A stretch of DNA of 25,805 nt from Phallusia fumigata. Its lineage: Eukaryota; Chordata; Ascidiacea; Phlebobranchia; Ascidiidae. Location: NCBI GenBank assembly GCA_008931825.1, contig QXVZ01003646.1, positions 12,340 to 38,144 of the forward strand, written 5' to 3'. Under the pieces are notes generated by a model, which was not told the DNA's origin, did not search any database, and saw only the letters and a program-made list of their open reading frames with translations. This document shows positions 18,436 through 25,805 of this stretch, piece by piece. Numbering within the stretch: position 1 is the first letter of the stretch; every line of letters begins with the position of its first letter. Position numbers and translations under genes: made by a program.

Positions 18436-21400
18436 TTTTGCTTCTTGAGAAGAACCGAAGCTATAACTGCGAGAGTCGCGAATACCACAAACATTCCAGC
18501 TGCCATCATCACCACGAATGAGCTTGTCTGATCCTTTTCTAGCCAAAGTTCAGCAGGTTCGTCGTAAACGTTGCTTTCAATGTTGTCGGCATCGACAGCT
18601 ACAAACAATAAACATACAGACGACCTAGTGTTGTGAACGCATGTTCAAATATACCACTGACAAAAAATTTGATACACATTTCACGGTTTTAAATAGTCTC
18701 AATAAGAAGATTCAAACGACAATTTGGTTCTTAAAAATAAATTGTATGTTGTTTTGGACCTAAAAGGCTAATAGTTTTAACCTGTCAAAAAAATCTCGTA
18801 CAAAGCAAATGTGATTACAAATCTTAAATGAGATACCTTACGTAGTTATAACCCTAAGGATGGTGCTCTTTTCCAAGTTGCAAAGCATGTGAACAAAGCG
18901 CTAAATAAAGAAACTTTTTTTGAAACTTACCTATGCAAGATTTACCGTCTGAGGCCAAAACGAAGCTGTGTGGACAAACGCAACTCTCCAAACCGTCGTT
19001 GTAGCGAACACAGTCGAACTCGCATCCCAAGATTTCCTGCAAGACAAACCGTTAGCTAATTAGGCGAACCTTTTTCAACTTTGTAAGGCAGTTTGAGCGT
19101 ATTTTGAATGTATGTTACACTGTTACAGTGTTAAGTAACGTTTTTTTAAGGTGAATTAAGTCTCAAGTCATGTCGAGAAACGTCTCATGGAGTAAAAAGG
19201 TCTTCTTTTCAATATGGCACGAGTCAAGCTAGAGTTATTCGAAAAAGTCCACTTGAGTCGAGTCAGCAACTCGAATTTCCCAAACACTGGCATTTTAGCG
19301 TCGCTATAATATGTTGCCATGTTGGCAGTTCACCTTCCAGGGTTGGGAGATTACCTTATCGCAAGTGGTAACTGGCTCTTCTTGGTTGCCCAAGGTAACC
19401 GGTCCGATGGTGATGGTGGTTGCATCTTTTTTGGTCTCATCTTCAAGACTTCTTCGCCTTCGTGCGCTTACTGTCGGACAGCCAGGCTAAAAGGCACATG
19501 AAAAGTCGGGTTAGGCTGTTGTTTTATAGATTGTTTCTTTCGTTTGCGTGTATAGCAACCTGGTTTGATTACGTTTCAACGGTATTACGTCTAATATTTG
19601 GGGGTTTATAGCTTTTTGGTACAACTTTTGTTTTTCCTTCAAAAGGACGCTTAAAGCGTAGTTGAGATGCTACCAACAGTTGAGAACTACCTACAACGCT
19701 GATGGTTGCACTGAAAAACACCAATTTTTCAAGTTTTAAACTACGTCTGGTTGACAGAGGCACCAGACGTTGCATAAACTGCTAAATCAAACTTCACCGC
19801 GCATGCAAAGCGTCACGGTTATACTTTTTGTTTGTGGGGTCAGTTACGTTAGATCGTGTAAATGATTTTTTGTGTTAAATTGCGTAAATGAACTCTTTTC
19901 TGCAAAGTGACCTTTTTCACATTAACATGGATCCGCTTGTATTGGAAGAAAGTTCACCAAAACGTCCGCTTTGGGGTTCAAAGTGTCGGCAGGGTGTAGT
20001 GGGGGTTGTCAGTCAGCCCCAGGACAAAAGTATGGTTTAACTGACACAATGAAAACAAGTAGAGGCTATGGAAAAAAGCGCAGCGATTCAAAATCCCAAA
20101 TATTTCCAGCCACCTTAAGGTAAAATTAAAAGGTTTTTCCAGGGAGTAACGTTCCGTAAAGTAGAGTTTTGAAATTGGGTGTTGGGAGCCCCTGTCAGCC
20201 CCCATAGCTATGCCCTTTGAATATTGAATAATGAACCATCCGAACTGTGTCAAATACTCACGAAGAGTGGTTCGGTGCATTCGTTCCCAGGATCGCGGTT
20301 ATCGCAAGCTTGTACGTTGCAGTGGATGTACAACTTCTGATTCTCTGTGGGCTCGTCTTTCCAGTAGAAACCGGTGAAGGAGAAAAGCAGACGATTCGAG
20401 TGGAAGTTTTCAAACACTTCGTTGGCGCCTGACACCATGTCGTCAGCCCAAGGGCATCTGTAAAAATTGAACGCATCGGATATTAGGATGAACATAAACA
20501 GTAGGCATAGGCCCAACCAGCACCCTGTAGTATTAAGTATAGATATCAAACTGTTTAGGCGCTTGGTTGAGCATTAAAAGTAAAAAGTGACATCTCAAGT
20601 TCACATTGTGCCATCGAGTGTAAATAGGAATGCGAAAATCATCAATCACTTTGTCCCTATATTTGGCAAATTTAGTCATAATAAAGACTTTTTTGAAAGG
20701 TCAACAACAGTGACAACTTAGTCTAAACAGAAACTTGTGCGGTAATCTATTACTACGTCATCTATGTGTGACGTCATTGCACTTTTGGCCCATCCCTAGT
20801 ATAGAGTATCAAAATTTTCCCTTGCAACAGCAGGGTCTTTGTAGCCCAGCGCCCTACAGAATGAGTTAAAGATTTTCATGTAAATTCATCAAAGGCTGTT
20901 CAATTTGAGCCATTTTTGTATATTTTACGCACTATATTTTACGAATACTTTTGGCGAATGTTACGATATGCAGTTTGCCGGTTCTCCTCCGAAAACACAG
21001 CAGGATATCGTGTAGGCCTACGTATTGTAAACATACCCATAAGCAACCATGTAGTATCGGACTGGTGCGCTGTAACCGTGGGGTGTCGGTGTGGGGGTCG
21101 CCCAACAAAAATAACCCTTGAAATATAAAAAAATTATATTAGACCTTTGGAAAGATAGTTGTGATTTTAACGTTACGCAGATATACCAATCGATTAAAGA
21201 CAACCCGGCCATTGCTAATAGATTGCACGCATATTTGCAGATGTATTCAGTGCTTGTAATCGCAACCGCTAGAGAGCGCTAGTAGATACGTATAAAGCCC
21301 TTTATTCCAGATGAATGGTCAATCGTTTAGTAACAAGTTTGTGATCTTGATGGCAGAGAATACTTTAGGCAAATTGTTTATAACGTCGAAAAGTCATAAT

Positions 21401-24400
21401 GCAAGGCACAAGTTTACAGAAGTTGGTCATTTTGTTTCCTTGTGCCGGTAGTTCCGGGAGATTTCCACTTAATAGTTAAGTTATTCATAATAAGTGTATT
21501 ATTTTCTCTTTAGGTTGGCCAGTGGTTCGAAACCTTTTAGTGTTTCCTTATGTCACTTTTTGTGTAAAAGGGGAGGANTGCAGTTTGCCGGTTCTCCTCC
21601 GAAAACACAACAGGATATAGTATAGGCCTACGTATTGTAAACATACCCATAGGCAACCATGTAGTATCGCACTGGTGCACTGTAACCGTGGGGTGACGGT
21701 GTGGGGGTGGCCCAACAAAAATAACCCTTGAAATATAAAAAAATTATATTAGACCTTTGGAAAGATAGTTGTGATTTTAACGTTACGCAGATATATCAAT
21801 CGATTAAAGACAACCCGACCATTGCTAATAGATTGCACTCATATTTGCAGATGTATTCAGTGCTTGTAATCGCAACCGCTAGAGAGCGCTAGTAGATATG
21901 TATAAGCTCCTTATTCCAGATGAATGGTCAATCGGCCCACGCTCTCCTTGTCTATTTTTATGTTTACAGCGGTAAAAAACTCGGAATATCTAAGTGCATT
22001 AAATGCTGAGAAACTTCCGTCTTATAAAGTAAAGTGGGCTGGCCTTTAGCCCAACCTGTCGCTATTTGATAGGTGCTATTCCTCGTTCGTCTTTCTAAGT
22101 TGGTCATTTTGTTTCCTTGTACCGGTGGTTCCGGGAGATTTCCACTTAATTGTTAAGTTATTCATAATAAGCGTAGTATTTCTCTTTAGGTAGGCCAGTG
22201 GTTCGAAACCTTTTAGTGTTTCCTTATTTCACTTTTTGTGTAATAGGGGAGGAATGCAAATACCAAAAAGGGGGGTGCATGAAAAAAAGGTTAGTAACCA
22301 TTGCATTAAACATTTCTGCTGGAATTAAAACGCTTTTTTTAGATTCTGAAAGTTTAAACTGATGAAAAAACAATTTTGTTGCAAGAATTTACCCTAAGAA
22401 TAAAGTCGTAGTCTCCCATTTGAGGCAACCAGACACCGACATAGATCTTATCGCCAACCGCAGCATGATCTTCATCAGATATTGCACTAAAGTTTGCGTC
22501 TGTAAAGCGAGCCATGAAGAGGTCGAGTTGTGCGTAGGCAGGTCCGGCAATAATCTTTTCTTGTCTGGACAAAATGTAACAAAATGGTTTGAATTTGCCC
22601 ACATATACTATTTAAAAAACTTACAGTGGTTGGTATTACGTCTATAGACATCTGGTTGGTATTATTACCATATCACCGTGGTTTTTAAATGTATCACAAC
22701 ACTCTGGCGCGTTATTTTTAGTTCCTAAGGGCGTCACACAATTCTGTTTCGTAACTACTTGTTATTGTATCAACCAAAGCAATTTTGAAATAAGCGCCGT
22801 TAATATGTTCTTGTCGCTAGTGTCGAAGGCACAACCAACTTTTCCAAACGCGTCGCATCGAAAAACGAGTTTGAGAAAAACTAATATCGTGAAAAACAAA
22901 ACAATTGCACTCGGACATTGTGGAGACTTTGGCCTTTGTATTAAAACAACAGCTGTCATCAAACTACTGTCAATTTCCATGCTTAAAAAAGTCAGTTAAT
23001 AGTTTTCATGCACAACGTTTTGATTTCTTGTAATTACGCCATGCAATAATGTCTTTGAAACAACAGCCAAAATTCCAAAACTGTCATGTTGAAACCAATC
23101 CACAATTTCCGCGGTGTGATTGTGGCGTTATGATGTACGGGTTTCTGATGAGACAAGCGGTCATGTGATAATGCTCACCCAATCACCGGCGAGAGTCCAG
23201 TTCCCAGGGAAACCTTCAGGTCTCGATTGTACTTGCATGTAAAGTGAATGAATTCGATGCTGTCTCGAGAAATTCCAGTTACGCTAACCTCGGGGACCAC
23301 GCACAGACTGTAGATCACCAATACATACTCTGCGTAGCTCTAAAACATAAGCACATTAAGCGTGATATGGGGTGTCAAAGTATACTGTCATTGTTCATGT
23401 AAAAGGCTTATTCACACGAACAAAAAGGTTTGGCTCGAAATTGATAATTGGGCCCTATGACAGGATAAGAAGACCCTTAGTTGACTTCTAAGATCTATGT
23501 ATTAGCATTTGCTTCGAATACACATCGGTGCTGTGCGCCTTGATATTTACATTTGTCGTAAATGGTAAATAATACAGCCCAGTCGACAAAAAAATCAGTG
23601 TTTTTAGACGTTTAACCAGACTATAGCATGTAGGTTAAGTATCAAAAATTGACCTGTTGCCGCTAACACTCCCTCTAAGAACCAAAGTTTTGCAAAGCCT
23701 GTATGTGTGTGGGTCGAGCGCTACAGACCAGTTTAGCAAGCGATTTTTATGCGGGGTTCGACCCGGGACGATCCCGAGAACGAATCCCGATCAGGTTTTT
23801 TATGTCTGTATATGGGTCGAGCGCCTCAGCCCATTCGACCAAGCGCTCGCCCAAGTAATTAATTTTTGCAGTTTACCCTCTGCAAAAGTAATGCTCCACT
23901 TAGCGTTTATACAGGCCGTAATGTATAAACCACAACCGCACACCTCCATTTTGTATGAACACTGGCCGAAGTATTCGTCCAAACTGATTTGAAGGTAGTC
24001 CTGTCCGCTGTTGGCAACCCCACAAGCAGGGCTGTCGTACAACGTCCCATTCTCATCTATTGCCCTGATTTCGGCGACTTGGCGGATGTCCAGGGTGTCC
24101 AGATAAGCTTGGGACACACTGGAGAAAAGAGGTGGATTTTGTTTTGACAGAAAGTATGTTACTATTAATTTAGCTATTTTTACCGTATTGTTAAAGTTAA
24201 TCCAGTCAAGATGCCCAATTAGCTTTAATGCGCAATAAAATAACGGAAAAAAACTCGACGTGTTGCAACTAAATCGACATTCAACCTAGGACCATATCTG
24301 TACTGCCAATGTTTGCTACAAAATTCCTATGAAATTGGGATTTTTATCCAAAAAGGTTTGCGAGATGTGGTATTCCTTCAATAACTTTTAATTGAGATAG

Positions 24401-25805
24401 AACATGAGCGGAAACAAGTTACAGACGCTGAAGAAATAGTTCAAAGAAATCAGGGATTACGCTGAACTTTGTCATGTATGGTAATATTCAAATGCAAAAG
24501 ATAAAAACTGCGAGTGAGTCTGTGTTAGTAAGAACGAATAGATCTTTGTGCATTACGCAACAAGGATGATGGTAAAACTGAAGGCTTTTAAGTATTAGTC
24601 AAACAAAGTATAAGAATATTTTACAATACCTGATGTCGACGTCAACACCACCACACGTTATTGAAAGGTCATCGGAAACATTCATAAAAATCGTTAAATC
24701 TGCAACAAAACAAAACTTCTCTGGAATTTTTGCTAATGCCGAAATGTAATATTTACGCGAAAAGTTGATGCCTTGGCGGAACCAAACAGTGGCAGACTAT
24801 TTTTGGGTTCCAATGTCTGTCCCACTCACAATTAGCTAACAAGAAACAACTGAAATTAGGAAGCTTACGAAAGTTGACAACAAAAGGTTAATTCGCCTCT
24901 GACAGGACTGCAACAACCAATTGTCAGTTTTGCGAATTGCTTTAATATTTTTTGCCCCGTTGCAAACTTATTAATTCAAGGGTATGTTTACGCCAGATGG
25001 CCAGTTGTACATCTACAAGTGTATCACTCGAGAAAGTTTTTACAAAAGTCGTTCCGAACGTTAAGGCCAACTTGTAAAGCATCGTGGGCAAAGGTAAATC
25101 AATCTGCTGTGGTCTCTGCTAAAACCTCTCACAAAAATACTTTAGAAACAACGAGCAAAAAAAAAACACAGAGATGCCCAGAGACAGCTTATTTACCGGG
25201 ACGCACAACGATATACGATAAGGTTTTGTGTCCGCGTATGGATCAAGCGCGTCATTCGCCCAAGCTGTCGCTCTGTAGACAGCTCTTGCAAAGTTTCGAG
25301 AGCAGTAGCTTGGTGCTATATATTGGTATGGGGATTGGGGTTCCAATGATCATGGGCTGTGCATTAACGCTCTTTCAGTCGAACATATTAGAACACTTAC
25401 TCAGTCCGAATATTCCTTGGTCAGTGATATATCTCTTGTCCCTGGAGAGGAGGTCTGCAAGAGTTTGGAAAGCATTAGATGATTTCGCAAGGGTTCAACC
25501 CGGAATAGGGTTAAAACAATGTAACGGACGACTGGCTTGGTTTTTTAGGATGCAATGGTCCATAAAAAAGGTGTGTTGCCATCGTAGCGAGCACATGTAC
25601 AAAAATATATTGTCGCAAAATCGTATACAGACATAAACTAATTACTTTGACTAAATTTTAATGTTTTCAATCACATTTTAACGTAGGCAAAAGAACAGGC
25701 AGAAAAAGTATACCATACTTTATGACTGACTTAACTTTTGCCTGTACTAAGCAGGGAGAACAAATAAAACTTTTGATACGCACCTTCAGCGCTAACCAGC
25801 ACACA
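18436..25805 (-). CDS. ZP-domain transmembrane protein with juxtamembrane EGF (both ends cut)
   Basis: Cell-surface or egg-coat type protein. Minus-strand exons: 25784-25805 (partial, CVLVSAE, signal-peptide-like end), 24630-24699, 23944-24118, 23179-23339, 22393-22564, 21037-21116 (or allelic 21647-21726), 20262-20457, 19355-19486, 18931-19036, 18436-18598. All phases agree. ZP-N has four Cys (ITCGG, PACGV, GQCS, SLCVV); ZP-C has FTCKY, CWATP, GCPW, IHCNVQAC and NEC. It is followed by a furin-type site ARRRRS, a six-Cys EGF module spanning exons 19355-19486 and 18931-19036 (ending VCPHSFVLASDGKSC), an acidic stretch, a membrane segment (SSFVVMMAAGMFVVFATLAVIASVLL) described here by its ends, and KKQ at the n. 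The orthologue is not recognised. The ZP domain begins right after the signal peptide. Confidence 0.9.
19355..19486 (-). CDS. ZP gene exon with furin cleavage site
   Basis: 44 codons, phase 0 at both ends. PGCPTVSARRRRSLEDE carries a four-Arg consensus cleavage site just after the last ZP cysteines, as in proteins whose ZP domain is released and polymerises. The exon then gives a Thr/Pro-rich linker and TTCDK, whose Cys is the first of the EGF module. Confidence 0.85.
19487..20261 (-). other. ZP gene intron
   Basis: No exon seen. A possible small element lies at about 19985-20215: 'gtgggggttgtcag' near 20000 faces an inverted 'ctgtcagcccccat' near 20190, suggesting imperfect terminal inverted repeats. 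No ORF of note. Confidence 0.4.
20769..20776. promoter_or_regulatory. CRE palindrome TGACGTCA in a ZP gene intron
   Basis: A perfect eight-base CRE, with a second TACGTCAT 15 bases to the left. It could be part of an intronic enhancer; short matches occur by chance. Confidence 0.2.
20969..22253 (-). repeat. Direct duplication around the n at 21578 (ZP CWATP exon)
   Basis: 20969-21577 and 21579-22253 are near-identical at both ends, including the 80-nt CWATP exon (21037-21116 and 21647-21726, differing by one Thr/Ser). The middles differ: about 21325-21420 is replaced by an unrelated, longer piece at about 21935-22098. The copies meet at the single n. Two haplotypes in tandem is the simplest reading; including both exons would shift the frame. 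Confidence 0.9.
22565..23178 (-). other. ZP gene intron
   Basis: No exon or recognisable repeat. The open frames at 22762-22999 on both strands have no splice context in phase with the flanking exons, which join directly (phase 2 to phase 2). Confidence 0.5.
23695..23865. mobile_element. tRNA-like SINE candidate
   Basis: In a ZP gene intron. GGTTCGACCC at 23755-23764 resembles a pol III B box on the plus strand. On the minus strand TGGTCGAATGGGCTGAGGCGCT near 23825-23846 resembles a tRNA-Leu/Ser A box, described here by its ends. The block gggtcgagcgc..cag..c.a..aagcg occurs twice (about 23711-23742 and 23814-23845), so it may be a dimer. Much higher GC than the surrounding intron. Orientation is unsettled. 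Confidence 0.45.
24119..24629 (-). other. ZP gene intron
   Basis: AT-rich, no exon, repeat or RNA gene recognised. Confidence 0.6.
24700..25783 (-). other. First visible ZP gene intron
   Basis: Separates the signal-peptide exon from the first ZP exon. It carries degenerate relatives of the SINE candidate: about 25225-25275 resembles 23803-23853, and GGGTTCAACCCGG at 25491-25503 is a B-box-like string. A 205-residue plus-strand open frame (25019-25636) runs over these and is judged spurious. Confidence 0.5.
25150..25510. mobile_element. Degenerate tRNA-like SINE relatives
   Basis: The string tgtgtccgcgtatggatcaag onward to gtcgctc (about 25227-25273) parallels the 23803-23853 unit at most positions, and the flanks of the B-box-like GGGTTCAACCCGG (25491-25503) resemble the flanks of 23753-23767. 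These are more decayed than the copy at 23695-23865. Confidence 0.35.

Noticed and set aside
25019-25636. 205-residue plus-strand open frame
   Set aside because: It lies opposite the first ZP intron, covers SINE-like strings, has no recognisable domain and no splice or promoter support; probably chance openness.
1-25805. Prokaryotic-style operon, CRISPR array or phage
   Set aside because: Genes are intron-rich with GT-AG splice sites and metazoan families; no spaced repeats or operon structure.

Overview
The window is animal nuclear DNA: AT-rich, with compact multi-exon genes and short GT-AG introns. The gene set (a Sec-containing selenoprotein N, a fused PAICS, an adenylyl cyclase-associated protein (CAP), a membrane ZP-domain protein) is metazoan. 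Gene compactness, a high density of small intronic repeats and very high apparent allelic divergence fit an ascidian such as Ciona. That placement is inference, not proof.

Layout. (1) About 610-1762, minus strand: internal exons of an unidentified Trp-rich protein with NPF and DPW motifs, open at both ends. (2) 1763-3239: divergent intergenic/promoter region with an E2F-like palindrome. (3) 3240-7417, plus strand: complete SELENON in 13 coding exons, with an in-frame TGA inside SCUG at 6219-6221, a stem-loop six bases after it, and a candidate SECIS at 7673-7748. The last exons and 3'UTR appear again at 7936-9566. (4) 10806-13125, plus strand: complete PAICS in six coding exons. (5) 13834-18220, minus strand: the C-terminal two thirds of CAP, convergent with PAICS. 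(6) 18436-25805, minus strand: a signal peptide - ZP domain - furin site - EGF - transmembrane protein, cut at both ends.

The two most interesting biological points are these. CAP carries two phase-matched alternative exons (16617-16815 and 17583-17826). Each encodes a polyproline tract plus the first helix of the WH2 actin-binding motif, and each splices to the same downstream LKKV half; using both would hit a stop. The SELENON locus shows a full Sec recoding set: UGA, a near-perfect 11-bp downstream stem and a SECIS candidate whose allelic differences fall outside its pairs.

The most important caution is technical. The window has five single n characters (7935, 8528, 17409, 18435, 21578). 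Four sit exactly at the junction of two near-identical direct copies, the pattern expected when two haplotype contigs are joined end to end instead of merged. The repeated SELENON exons, the partial extra CAP exon and the repeated ZP exon are therefore probably allelic duplicates, not biology. The fifth n (18435) cuts the ZP gene's cytoplasmic end and probably hides the missing 5' exons of CAP.

The genes are unrelated housekeeping or surface functions (ER redox/calcium, purine synthesis, actin turnover, extracellular matrix or cell surface) and do not form a pathway. Intronic repeats include a dispersed family with at least four copies and tRNA-like SINE candidates.
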